This document shows, one piece after another, positions 10,916-21,249 of a stretch of 64,000 nt of DNA. The position numbers and the translations under genes were made by a program. The notes under the pieces are model-generated. The model saw only the letters and a program-made list of their open reading frames with translations, did not search any database and was not told the DNA's origin. The DNA is taken from positions 57,777,900 to 57,841,899 of the forward strand of contig JASWHV010000002.1 in the NCBI GenBank assembly GCA_030760725.1. The letters run 5' to 3'. How positions within the stretch are numbered: the stretch's first letter is position 1; every line of letters begins with the position of its first letter. This DNA comes from Neostapfia colusana. Its lineage: Eukaryota; Streptophyta; Magnoliopsida; Poales; Poaceae.

Positions 10916-10939
10916 CCGACTGAACTGTGGTTCAGTCGG
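10916..10939. other. Perfect 10-bp-arm hairpin in element A LTR (copy 2)
   Basis: Same arms and loop as the copy at 908-931, in the complete 5' LTR. Confidence 0.75.
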
Positions 10940-10958
10940 TTTGCTTTGAGGCTGAGGC

Positions 10959-10975
10959 TGACATGTGGGTCCCAC
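10959..10975 (-). promoter_or_regulatory. TCP-type palindrome box in element A LTR promoter region
   Basis: The minus strand reads GTGGGACCCACATGTCA. The core GTGGGACCCAC is a near-palindrome that fits the TCP-factor consensus (GGNCCCAC / GTGGNCCC). Related boxes lie in E (44458-44476) and F (52527-52543), so it is a shared feature of the long-LTR family. Function is inferred from the motif only. Confidence 0.4.
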
Positions 10976-11581
10976 TCCTCTTTTAACCTCTGAAATTTAT
11001 TCCTAACAGCTGTGGTAAACAGTGAACCCTATTCTACCCTTGGCAACTCAAATTATTCACCCAAGAGCCATTTGAATTGATCAAAGTTCAAATGAGGTTT
11101 GGTTTGAATGAATTTCAGCACAAGTGCAGTTTGAAATTCAAATAAAGTTTGAATTTCTCCCCCTTAGCTCATGTCAAGATCAACTCCAAATGGAGTGAAA
11201 ATTGGTGTGTGAGCTCACAAAAATGTGCTGAGCAAGAATATGCCTTCCACTTTTAAATTCAGTGAGTGAAAACAGTTTGAATTTGAATATGTTTTCAAAC
11301 TGCCCCTTTCCTATCTACACCCAAGATGACCTCAAAAATGTTTTGAATTTGGGTGAAACTTGGCATGGACATCCTTGGCAAAGTGTAGGAGTTTTCATAT
11401 GTCCAGCCCATCTATATCACATGTGGGAAGTACCACTTTTGCAATGTGTGAGTTTGTTCCCTAATGAGCATGTTGATAATTGTTACTTGCTCTTTATTTG
11501 TGTTCATCATTTTTCCTCAAATGAGGTGTGTGGTGTGGGGATGAACACTGCAAATGGGTGTCAAAAACTGAGGCCCTTACA

Positions 11582-13545
11582 GAACATGGGGTTTACCTCA
11601 GAATTAGTTCATCTTTGCTTAAATACTTAGAGAATTGTTCTGAATAAGCCACTCAAAAACAGTGCTGATTTTTTGTCCCGATGACTTTCTTGGGACAAGG
11701 AACTCACATGAAAATTTTCAGCTCCATTGGAGCTCTGGATCACCACTGTTATGTGCAATCTCTTAAGGTGATCAACACTTAAGTGGGAAAAGCACTCAAC
11801 ATTTGATCATAGTGTTTAAACCCAACCCAAACCACTAGCACCAGTGTCATTTTAAATTCTTAAACAGAGTTCCAGTTTTTAAACTGTCATTAGACCTTAT
11901 TAGCAAAAGCTTTTCAATTAAATACATATGCATGATCATATCGTGTAGCATCTACGTGAGCATATGTGAAGGGATTGGAGTGAAGATCAAGGAGGGAGGA
12001 AAGCAAGTGATCAAGCTCCAAGTGATCATCACTAACTGATTATAATCTTAGTCACCTGCAAAACAGGAAAGCCCCGGTTTGCATTTGAACAGTTTTATAA
12101 AGTATTTCCCTTTTTAGAGATCATAGTTTTGAATCGTTTCATTGCATTACGTCTAGTTGATATTGAGAACCCCACTTGCATAACCCGAAATACCTAAGAG
12201 AGAAAGGGTAGAATAGTACCTCCTCGAGTGGATTTGGCTACGCTAAATGTTAGTAGGAAAGGTCTGTTAGAAGTCGAGTAGTTGGAAGATACTCGCGAGT
12301 TTAGGGCTGGTTTACTCGGAACAGGTTAAAATTAGAAATGATGAGGAAAATTCACACATAAGAAAAGGAGACCGGGCAGGGAGGTTTAGATGCAGCAGGC
12401 TGCGGACCGTGCGTGCATAGCCCTGCCTTTGTTGGTTAAGGCCCGTCCGTGCTTGGCCATGTTGGACAAGTTTGAGTTGTGTACCGGGCACATACTGGCT
12501 ATATGGGACCCAGGAAACTGATGTCCCTTGGGAGATCCATAGTGGAACTTTTCCAACTGCCTTAGGCTTTCGGCGTCAGGGTAGCAGGAGGTAACTCGCT
12601 TAAGAACATACCACTGCATGTATGTACCTTGAGGGAGCTTGCGGACTCGGGGAAGTTGGACTGCGTCCAATGTGGAAGATCTTAGGAAAGGTGGCCGCGT
12701 ACAATGTCAGTCGAGGTTGCTGCCGACAACTCGGAGTACGGGTGTACGTGTCGTGTAGTCCGGGTGTGTACTGATTTGAATCACCGTCGCTCACAGTTAT
12801 ATGAGCATACTTGCCCACTGCGTCTTGACATAGTAACAACTGGAACTGTTTATCTTTTCAACTTGATAAGACTGTGATGTAACTTGTATTGCAACCATGA
12901 TTGATTTAGAGATAGGCTCATTAAACTTTACTTTCACTTTGTGCAAGGAGCATCACAACAAAGCGTTTCTTGTTTGATTGTGGAGTTGCGATGCTTTTCG
13001 GCTCAAGGTCTGCACAATGAGGCTTAAAATTTGAAAGTTAAAGATCAACTTTAGGCGAGTACTTTATGCAAATCTAGCTAACCCAATTACAACCGTCGTC
13101 CATGTAGAGTTTCTTGTTTAGGAGATACGGATCAGTCTTTCTGAGCCTATGTGCTCACGTTGCTATATAAGTGGTTTTGCAGGTTAACACCGATGCTAAG
13201 AAGAAGGTTGTCTGGTGAGACTCAGAGACTTCCGAGTCGTGTAACACATGGAGAACCCAGCCGCTGCTGTTGTCTTCGTGTTGCTAGCGAGAGGAGTCCG
13301 CGGGCTGGACTTCATCTCGAGTGCTCTTTAGTTATTCGACGTGATATGTTTTTAGACTTCCGCTGTAGTTACTTGATGTAAATTATTTACAAAGAAAAAC
13401 ATGTAAGCTTCCGCTATTGTTTTATGTAATACATTGTTCCTTATATGTGTTCTGTTGGGTGCCGCATAACACGGCACCACCCAATGCGATTCCCGGGCGA
13501 GTGCCTCGTCCCCGTGACTGAACGGGTGGCATCAGGGCCGTCTCA
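11582..13545 (+). repeat. Element B 5' LTR, 3' portion
   Basis: It ends GTCTCA three bases before the primer site. It matches the LTRs of E and F in order: the CCTCAGAATTA block (11597), CCCCGGTTTGCATTT (12072-12086), TTTTGCAGGT (13175-13184) and GACTTCCGCTGTAG (13355-13368). The GC donor of A and F is GA here (AAACAG/GAAAGC at 12066/12067), and the small ORF of A and F is not recognisable. Nothing else coding is supported in this 2-kb stretch. Confidence 0.88.
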
Positions 13546-13548
13546 GTG

Positions 13549-13560
13549 TGGTATCAGAGC
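13549..13560 (+). other. Primer binding site of element B (tRNA-Met)
   Basis: TGGTATCAGAGC three bases after the LTR end. Confidence 0.95.
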
Positions 13561-15251
13561 CACATTGGTAATAGCGCACGGAATAAGGATCGTATTATGA
13601 CAAAAACTTAGGATATGGTGAGGAAACGGTATTAGGCCCACATAAGGACCATATTAGTATAGTTACTTAATGTGACATGACTAACATACTTGTTATAATT
13701 CTGAATTTTGATTATGTAACAACGCACCTACGCTCAGGTAAGCATGGTAAGGAACGCAACCGAAAGCGGATCAATTTTGGTTAGCTCCCCTGACGAGGAA
13801 GGTGGGTCAGGCATAGGTCTCACAGCTTGGTGTGAGACGTTAATATGAAACTCTTGAACTCTTCATGTTCCTGAGTTCATATGAAACGCTGATCCCTAGC
13901 GTGCATTAGGCAAGAAAGTGGAGACCCCATCGTGTGGTCAGTAACACGATAGTGTGTTCTTCTGGAAATAGCCTAGGAGGACATACGCAGTGCTTGTCAT
14001 CGGCGTGCCCTGCAGGGCAGTAGGTAGTATCTGTTGGGTTGATAAAATTCCCAACCGTGACGACCCGTTCGCGCTCTACTCGGGTTTCACGTCGTGTGGT
14101 GTGAAAATGCGACCATGTAACTTGAGGCGTGGCTTGACTCAAGGACGGCCCGTATGGAAATGATACGGGGCGTATGTTTTTAGTATGATATGGAACTGCC
14201 TGAAATGAAAACAACCTTTGAGTGCACCACTATTGAGTGTTCTTCTGCAGGTACTAACCACGTACATATCACGAGTAGTATACGTGTGCGAGAGACCGTT
14301 TTTGTGTGACTGGTGAAACGTTTATGCCGGTATAATCCGGTTAGGATTTTCTTTTGATGAGGCTACGTAGTACCGACATGCTTCTTACGGTGCATCGATG
14401 CCGTACTAAACTTAATAACCTCTTTTCTTGGAAGAAATGACTCATGAACTAACTTTAAACTAAAAATGGAAGTTTGAAAACAAATATTAGTTACTGAACT
14501 CTTATTTTGAGCTAAGATTCAAATGAGGGAAATATTAGGCTTCAAAGATTTCAAAAAAACAGAGTGCTCTGTTTCAGGCAGGAATTCTTGCTGGACTTTT
14601 ACAGAGCATAACTCTGAGTAGCTTCACCCAATTAAGGTGTATGATACAGTTCTGGAAATATTTTCAAGTGATCTACATCTTCTTTGTAGACCTCCAGAGC
14701 AAAATCAACCGGTAAATGGGTAGAAAGTTCAGAGGAATGTAAACTGTCCAAAACCAGGACAGCAGCAAAACCTCTCCGAACTTTTCTGTTTTTAAGCCAT
14801 AACTTTCTGTAGAAAAATCCTTAAGAATCCTATGATACACCGTTGGAAAGATTATGAATTGTGCCACATTTTTGTAGTTCAAAGTTTGTTCAGATTTGTA
14901 TTGTATTTACATATACATCTGTGATAAAATTAGCCACATACAAAGGAGATGTTGGCAAATTTTATCCAGGAATTCTGTCATCTTTGGAAAATCATAACTT
15001 TTAATCCAGAGATGATCTGGAGGCATATGAATACTAGTTGGAAAGATACTGAAGTTAACTTTATCTTTATTATTCAATTTGAGTGCATAAAGGTCTGTTC
15101 TGTACAGATAGGATAGATAGCCATGCCTACTAAGGAATTGTGTAAACATGGATTTTGTTACTGCTTTCATAAAGTTTGACATATTCATGTTTCTATTAGT
15201 CTCACATACTGCTGAGTTCTTGTTTAACTCATCTCAACTACATTTTTGCAG
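13561..15251 (+). other. Element B leader
   Basis: 1.7 kb with no credible gene. Donor-like sites are GTGAGG (13618) and CAG/GTAAGC (13737/13738). TTTTTGCAG ends at 15251, one base before the gag ATG. The stretch 14560-15110 holds three degenerate repeat units marked by CATAACT (about 14607, 14799, 14992) and by ATGATACA..TGGAAA. An inverted repeat ACAGAG-TG-CTCTGT is at 14559-14572. Confidence 0.6.
14560..15110 (+). repeat. Degenerate ~193-bp tandem repeat in leader of B (3 units)
   Basis: The motif CATAACT recurs at about 14607, 14799 and 14992, and a TATGATACA/ATGAATAC..TGGAAA motif recurs with the same spacing. The same arrangement is present in the leaders of E and F. Confidence 0.5.
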
Positions 15252-15252
15252 T

Positions 15253-16410
15253 ATGGTTCGTACTCGCTCTAGGAGTAAGGCCAGGAGTTCTCGCCAAGGC
15301 GGTGATGCTTCTATTCCACCGTCGAACCACCATACACGGGATAGGTGGATCTTATGACTCGAGTCGTCGAGTCTAATCAAGAGAACACTAGGCTACTCCA
15401 AGAAGCAACGCAAGAACACACACGTTTACTCCAAGCTTTGGTACAGCAAGGTGTACTCCAGAACACGCAACAAGTCGTTCCACCTCGGAACGCTTATCTG
15501 GATTCTTGGCGACTCAACCGCCAATCTTTACTGAAGCCACCGAACCTGTGGAAGCAGATCAATGGTTTCGTGTCATGGAGTCAAAATTTGGAGTATCCGA
15601 GTGTGATGAAGTGCAGAAGACCAAGTTTGCCGCTCAGCAACTCCATGGAGCTGCCCGAAATTGGTGGGTTGATCATCTTGCCACTATTCTGGATGACCAT
15701 CAAGTGCCATGGAGTGAATTTTGTGAAGCCTTTCGTACTCGTCACATACCACTAGGTATTATCAAGGCAAAGCGGGAGGAATTTTTGGGCTTGAAGCAAG
15801 GGACATGAGTGTCCTCGAGTATGTCCGAAGGTTTAACCTTTTGGCCCAATATGCTCCCGAATATGTGGCGAAAGAAGAGGCACGGTGTGACCTATTCTTC
15901 CATGGCCTGAGTGCCATATTACAGGAGAAGTTGTCCGTACACAATAACGGCAGTTACACCGACATGGTCGATGTGGCTCTCATCCAAGAGAAGCCAACAC
16001 TTGAGTGGCAAGCTGAGAAGAGAAAGATGAGTGAGATCGAGCATGCCAGCGCAAGTTATGTGCCTCAGAAGTACCGTTTGGTGTATCAAACGCCACCCGG
16101 TGAAAGACGGAGGCCACCTGTACGATCGACTCCTCAGAGATTGATTGCTGGTCAAGTTATACAACTTGCACCACCTCCACAGCCGCAGCATCAGACGGTG
16201 GTTTGTGCTCCATCGCTGCAGCCATGTGTACCTAGCATCCAACCACAAGTCAACGAAGAACCGGAGAGACATCCATGTTTCACTTGTAGGCGTATGGGCC
16301 ATTATGCTAGGTATTGTCCGGAGGGAACTCGAGGCTGCGGATCATCATATTTACAGCAATACGATCCGTACCTCAATCTGCAGACAGGAGGGCAGATAAG
16401 GGGCAACATT
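15253..16410 (+). pseudogene. gag: Element B gag (frameshifted)
   Basis: Starts MVRTRSRSKARSS at 15253, one base after a TTTTTGCAG acceptor. The reading frame changes near 15345, 15506 and 15805, so at least three indels break it. Recognisable parts in order: an N-terminal helix (ESNQENTRLLQEATQEHTRL), the retrotransposon gag core (PPIFTEATEPVEADQWF, then AAQQLHGAARNWW), RRFNLLAQYAPEY, and a CCHC knuckle (CFTCRRMGHYARYC, about 16279-16320). Gag normally forms the virus-like particle and binds RNA; this copy cannot make a full protein. Confidence 0.88.
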
Positions 16411-18130
16411 CACTATAATGTGATTGATGATGTTCCGGAAGGAGAAGCCGCTTTAGCAGGGATGTTTTCTCTGAATCAGTTATCGGTTTTAATTCTCTTT
16501 GATTCTGGTGCCACACACAATTTCATTCGCCAGTCTTTTGTGGCTCAACATCAGCTCCAAACAGTTTATACAAAGAGGCAATACCTCATATCTTCGCCCG
16601 GGGGCAGCAGTACCGCAAGCGAGGTTGTCTCCCAAGAACCTCTTTGTTTGGGGGGTAGAATATACCCTACGACTCTCATTATTCTTGAGGGTCTGAAGAT
16701 CGACATCATTTTGGGGATGTCGTGGTTGAATTACCACCAGGCGGTTCTTAACATCAGCTCCAGGACCGTTGAGTTCAACTCCCCACAGCACGGTCTTCAT
16801 ATATTAATTCTTGGCGCCAGACGGCAACAGATTGCAACAGTGAACCACACGGAAGCTGTTAAGATAGAGGACATTCCGGTGGTATGTGAGTATCCGGATG
16901 TGTTTCCCGAGGATTTACCGGGCATGCCGCCCGAACGAGACATTGAGTTCAAGATTGAACTTATACCGGGAACAACACCGATATCACGAAGGCCGTACAA
17001 GATGGCACCCAATGAACTGGCAGAATTGAAGACACAACTGAATGACCTAATGAGCAAGGGCTTTATATGACTGAGTTCGTCACCTTGGGGTTGCTCAGCA
17101 TTGTTTGTCAAGAAGAAGGACGAAACACTATGGATTTGTGTTGATTATCGTCCTTTGAACGCCGTTACCATCAAGAACAAGTATCCACTACCTCACATTG
17201 ATATGCTCTTTGATCAATTAGTTGGTGCGAAGGTATTTTCGAAGATGGATCTTCGGCCCGGATATCACTAGATTAAAATCCGGGCAGAAGATATTCCGAA
17301 GACAGCATTCTCGACGAGATACGGGATGTATGAGTATCTCATTATGTCTTTTGGTTTGACCAACGCCCCGGCACACTTTATGTACCTGATGAATTCAGTA
17401 TTCATGCCGGAGTTGGATAAATTCGACAATATCTTGGTGTACTCCAAGTCAGAGGAAGAACATGCTGAACATCTGCATATTATGCTAGAAAGATTGCGAG
17501 ATCATCAGCTCTATGAAAAATTCAGCAAGTGTGAATTCTGGATTAATCAAGTACCTTTTCTCGGACACATTATTTCAGCGGAGGGCATCGCTGTAGATCC
17601 GAGTAAGATTATCCAAGTGCAGAAATGGGAGTCATCAAAGTCTGTGCATGAAATCCGAAGCTTCCTCGGTTTAGCGGGTTATTACCGAAGGTTCATTCCG
17701 GGTTTCTCCAAGATCGCTAAACCGATGACGGAATTATTGAAAAAGAATACCAGATTTGTGTGGGGTGCTGCGTGTGAACAAGATTTCAAGACTTTAGTGA
17801 AGCATCTCACGACAGCCCCAGTTCTTGCTCAGCCAGATACGACGAAGCCATTCGACGTTTATTGCGATGCATCTGGCATCGGTCTTGGCTGCGTGCTGAT
17901 GCAAGAAAGACGAGTGGTCGCTTATTGATCTCGTCAACTCAGAAATCTTGAGCAGCATTATCCAACTTATGATCTTGAGTTTGCTGCCGTGGTTCTCGTT
18001 TTGAAAATGTGGAGGCATTACTTGCTCGGAAACCTTGTACACCTCTACACCGACCACAAGAGCTTGAAGTACATCTTCACTTAGAAAGAATTGAACATGA
18101 GGCAACGAAGATGGCTGGAGCTTATTAAAG
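16411..18130 (+). pseudogene. pol: Element B pol, 5' part: protease, RT, RNase H (stops, RT active site lost)
   Basis: Protease LFDSGATHNFI lies near 16497. In-frame stops occur at 17068-17070, about 17269, 17926-17928 and about 18082. In the RT the catalytic stretch is shortened: KF-DNILVYS replaces the KFVVVFIDDILVYS of element A, a loss of five codons plus Asp to Asn. RNase H (VYCDASGIGLGC) reads well up to RRWLELIK, where the solo LTR interrupts it. The frame resumes at 21250 with DYELEIHY. Confidence 0.9.
18126..18130 (+). repeat. Target site duplication TAAAG, left (solo LTR G)
   Basis: TAAAG precedes the LTR and is repeated at 21245-21249. It is a 5-bp duplication typical of LTR retrotransposon integration. 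Confidence 0.92.
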
Positions 18131-18284
18131 TGTGACACCCTCATTTCTGGTTTCTGCATGTATTCATGTTTCATGTAGAGAAAACATTTTAAAAGAAGTG
18201 GGAACAAAGAAAGTATCAAAAAGATAGCCAAAAAGAGCTGAATCCAGTTCACAGAGAGCGCCGAAGACAACTCCCGCGGCCCGC

Positions 18285-18870
18285 TGGCCACGTGGCGTGT
18301 TCGGAGCTCATCCCTCTGAAGTGGGGAGAGGTCCGCCGCTAAAATGGCTACGTGGCAGGCTTGGGGCTCATCTCCGCAAAGGGGGAGAGGTCCGACCCTG
18401 TGAGACACGTGTTGCCCCCGGAGCTAGCCTCTGGGGAGAAGCGAAGGCAGTTCCACAGGACACATGTCACCTTCGGAGCTAGTCACCGCGGAAATTAGAG
18501 GACCAGTTGCGCGGGATACGTGTCGATCTCGGAGCTCACCTCCGAGAAGGTCCGGTTCTATTGGACATGTGTCACCACCAGAGCCTATCTTCGGGAGGTC
18601 TGATACTGTTGGACACGTGTTGACCTCGGAGCTCGTCTCTGAGGAAAAAGGGGGTCCGGCGCTACTTGACGCGTGGCATTCACGGAGCCCGCCTCCGAAT
18701 AGAGAGGAGGTCCTGACCGCCAGGATACGTGGCGCACGCGGAGCTCACCTCCGTAGGAGAGGGAGGTCTCGCTCGCTTGACACACGGCACAACCGGAGCT
18801 CGTCTCTGCGGAAAAAGGGAGACCTGGCCCCGGTAGACATGTGGAGCTTCCGGAGCTCATCACCGTGGAG
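18285..18870 (+). repeat. Degenerate ~56-bp tandem array with CACGTG-like cores (solo LTR G)
   Basis: About eleven units. Each has a core like CCACGTGG, GACACGTGTT or GATACGTGTC followed by a short inverted repeat of the type CGGAGCTCACCTCCG and a GGAGGTCC tail. Cores start near 18288, 18348, 18405, 18460, 18518, 18565, 18612, 18667, 18723, 18779 and 18835. CACGTG is the G-box/ABRE core bound by plant bZIP and bHLH factors. The array lies 190-770 bp upstream of the TATA box, where enhancer repeats would be expected. Confidence 0.75.
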
Positions 18871-19057
18871 GTAACGAGTTTTGGAGCGGTTTTTGGATTC
18901 TGTACGCGTAGAAATATCGGTACGGAGGAGAAACCGACCTGAATTCCACAATGTTACCGCACCAAATCAACTCAAGATAAGTTGTTAAGATTCAACGATA
19001 ATCTGAATAGGACTCTCATTCGAAATACAATCATATTAGGACTCTTCTTCTCCCGAT

Positions 19058-19066
19058 TATAAATAG
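19058..19066 (+). promoter_or_regulatory. TATA box of solo LTR G
   Basis: TATAAATAG in the conserved context CCGATTATAAATAGAA. The same box is present in all other LTRs of the family (33898, 41936 plus strand; 24527, 32567 minus strand). Confidence 0.75.
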
Positions 19067-19244
19067 AACCCATAACCTTTGGCCGAAAACCACGAACTTC
19101 TTTTCCACCTCCTGAGCCGACAACTTAGAGCCCTAGCCCCAACTCGCAGAGTAAGCCCATCGCCGGAGTTCAGTCGAGGAAGATCGCCGGAAGGGAGCCC
19201 AATGATCTGTCTTGCTAAGAGAAGGACCCCGAGACCACTAAGAA

Positions 19245-19274
19245 CGTAAGGTAGGTCTCCAATATCACCTTACG
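19245..19274 (+). other. Conserved stem-loop in the LTR transcribed leader (solo LTR G)
   Basis: Arms CGTAAGGT and ACCTTACG enclose a 14-base loop. The 5' arm contains donor-like GTAAGG and AAG/GTAGGT. Equivalent stem-loops are at 24325-24354, 32361-32390, 34072-34101 and 42110-42139. Confidence 0.6.
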
Positions 19275-19569
19275 ACATCATCGTGTTTTCTTTGCATCTG
19301 TTCTTCGATTCCTTTCGAACAGAAGCTTTCTCGTGGACAGCTCACTTGTTGATCGAGTTGATCTAAAGACAAGATCATCGCCACGTCCACATTTGATCCG
19401 AACACCTCTGTTCATCATAAAACCATGCAAGCCATGCAAGAACACGTACAAACTGATCTGATAAAAACTGATCATAGGATAGCATGCATATGCATCATCA
19501 CATCTAGTTAAAGTTTATGCATGATATTGATTGCTATGAATCTTGTATGTGCGTGATACTGTATAGAAG

Positions 19570-20956
19570 GACAAGCTTAGGGAGCTGTCTACGACGAGCT
19601 GCAACAACAAGGTTTCGATATCCAAGAGCAACCGAAACCGCAAGAACAAGGCAAGTGCCCCTTGACCATATTGATCCTATGTTTTGGGAAAAAACTGTTT
19701 TGTTTTGCGAAAAGGTGTGTGTGCTGAGTCAAACATGATGGGAAACCCTTTTATAGGAGTTTACTAGTTTTGGTTAAACCACCCTTGTCGCCAGGGAAGT
19801 TTATGAGTCGGGTATGGTTTTTTTTTGCTTCAAGCTTCGCTGAGTCCATGGGATTGGGAAACGAGATAGATGTGTCTAGCTATCTGCACTCGTAATGATA
19901 ATGAGGAACTGATGTTGTTAATGAACATGGATCGGAGGGATATCTAGGCATGACTGGGTTTGTGAATGAGGTAGCATGAGATGGTGGTTTACTTGCTGTA
20001 GATCTAAGGACCGGTTCATGCGAGCACATGCCAGGATAACAGTACCACCACAAGGCCAAGTATGGGTGCGGCTTAGCTGACTAATTAGGTAAGTTGCTAG
20101 ATTGTTATGGACAGTGGAAGACGAGGGAATGGGAGTCGAGTGAGGACTGCCCTGGGAACTGCATGGCACAAGAGGGGGCCCGTGGGTGGGAGAATTGAAG
20201 ATTCTAGCCTGCCGGTGAAACCTTAGTGAGTCCATACATCTAGTAGCCCCTTTGTAAAGGCTATTTTGTGATCTCTTGGCCATACACCGACGGTTGTGTA
20301 CTGGTATAATGGAGGTTCTGCAGTCGCCGACGGGTGACGAAATCACAAACTTGTGGGTAAAGAGGTGCAAACTCTGTAGAGCCTAAAACTATCATGATAG
20401 CCGAGCTTACAGTCATGAGCACCTGGGCAACTTCCATGATCAGTTGGGATGGTGATTGGATATGGTTACTCGTTATGGTTTTGGATGGTTTGGTTTTCAG
20501 GACTGTTGAGTCCGGGTGATGAGATGGGTTGCATGACTGTTGAGTCATGGCAACAAGGTTAAACGGTGTGAGACAGAAATTGTTTATGAGATGAAATGGT
20601 AGCGAATACGAGATGGTATTAGTGAGATGGTAGCGAATACGAGGAGGTATTCGTGAGCAAGAACGAGGTTGATTGATGTCTGGATGGGACATGGAAGGTA
20701 ATGAACATAATGGAGGTATGATTGGTATTTTAATACATATTGGGATTACATTCACCTAAATATAAGTTGCTGTTTAATCGTGGTTTTTGATAAATAAATT
20801 TGCTTTCTGCAATGAGCCTTTTTATACCTACCTTGTTATGAGCTACATATCATATTTTCCCGCACTTGCTGAGTACATCATTGTACTCAAACTTGCATTA
20901 TTATTTCATCATCAGCAACAGGAGAAGATTACTATGAAGACCAAGTGGAGCATTAG
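19570..20956 (+). CDS. Putative spliced small acidic ORF in solo LTR G
   Basis: Exon-like part 1 (19570-19650) reads GAVYDELQQQGFDIQ..PQEQ and ends at CAAG/GCAAGTG, a strong GC-type donor. Part 2 begins at 20922 after CAACAG and reads in frame EDYYEDQVEH to TAG (20954-20956). All family copies that keep the exons keep this frame and this stop. The start codon is unknown. Confidence 0.45.
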
Positions 20957-21244
20957 TCGTGTAATCTGTTCTCAACCTTGCCTGTGGGGATGGAGTAGAG
21001 ATGGAGCCACTGCTGCTTAGAATTGCTTCCGCATTAGAATAAAGACTTCCACTGTTAGATTAAGACTTCCGCTGTGAGCATGAGTCCGAGACTCATGAGA
21101 CATTGTAATAAACTCTGTTATTCGTGGTCATATATATTCTGGATTCAGTTTGTGGAACATATGTGTATGTGTGATGAACATCCTGGGCACACATATGCAT
21201 CAGTTCTCGGTTCCGTGGTTTTCAACAGAATTGAGGGCGTCACA

Positions 21245-21249
21245 TAAAG
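21245..21249 (+). repeat. Target site duplication TAAAG, right (solo LTR G)
   Basis: Matches 18126-18130. The element B reading frame resumes directly here. Confidence 0.92.

Larger units (their letters stand above)
1..11581 (-). mobile_element. Element A: young Ty3/gypsy chromovirus (Del/Tekay-like), cut at left by window
   Basis: Read on the minus strand the order is 5' LTR (11581-7538), tRNA-Met primer site (7534-7523), leader, ORF1, pol with chromodomain, polypurine tract, and the first 1573 bp of the 3' LTR (1573-1). The two LTR stretches (1-1573 and 10009-11581) keep a constant offset of 10008 and I see no difference between them, so insertion was very recent. The right flank is the middle of the LTR of element B; the first flanking bases are GAACA, but the partner target duplication lies outside the window. 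The clade call rests on the C-terminal chromodomain, the 4-kb LTR and similarity of pol to the other elements here. Confidence 0.93.
7538..11581 (-). repeat. Element A 5' LTR, complete, 4044 bp
   Basis: It is bounded by TG...CA on the element strand (starts TGTAAGGGCC at 11581, ends GTGTCA at 7538). The promoter-side 1573 bp match 1-1573. A polyadenylation signal AATAAA (7647-7642) follows a CTTCCGCTTCCGC box near 7641-7625, which all the other LTRs here also carry in some form. The middle part (9026-7769) holds two exon-like stretches of a small acidic ORF (separate entry). The sequence around 9500-9700 is AT-rich and similar to the LTRs of B, E and F. Confidence 0.93.
18131..21244 (+). mobile_element. 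Solo LTR 'G' (3114 bp, C/D family) inserted in element B RNase H
   Basis: It runs from TGTGACACCC to GGGCGTCACA with a perfect 5-bp flanking duplication and no internal region. It is alignable end to end with the LTRs of C and D. This is the usual product of recombination between the two LTRs of one inserted element. It holds a CACGTG-type array (18285-18870), TATAAATAG (19058-19066), a stem-loop (19245-19274), a spliced small ORF (19570-20956), and GACTTCCGCTGT plus AATAAA (21064-21112). Confidence 0.93.

Noticed and set aside
14673..15188. Small minus-strand frames in the B leader
   Set aside because: AT-rich, not conserved in E or F, antisense to the element.
17794..18408. 204-codon minus-strand frame across the B/solo LTR junction
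   Set aside because: Antisense shadow of RNase H that runs across an insertion boundary.
18285..18870. CRISPR-like array (regular repeats)
   Set aside because: Units are degenerate throughout, without unique spacers, and lie inside a plant LTR.
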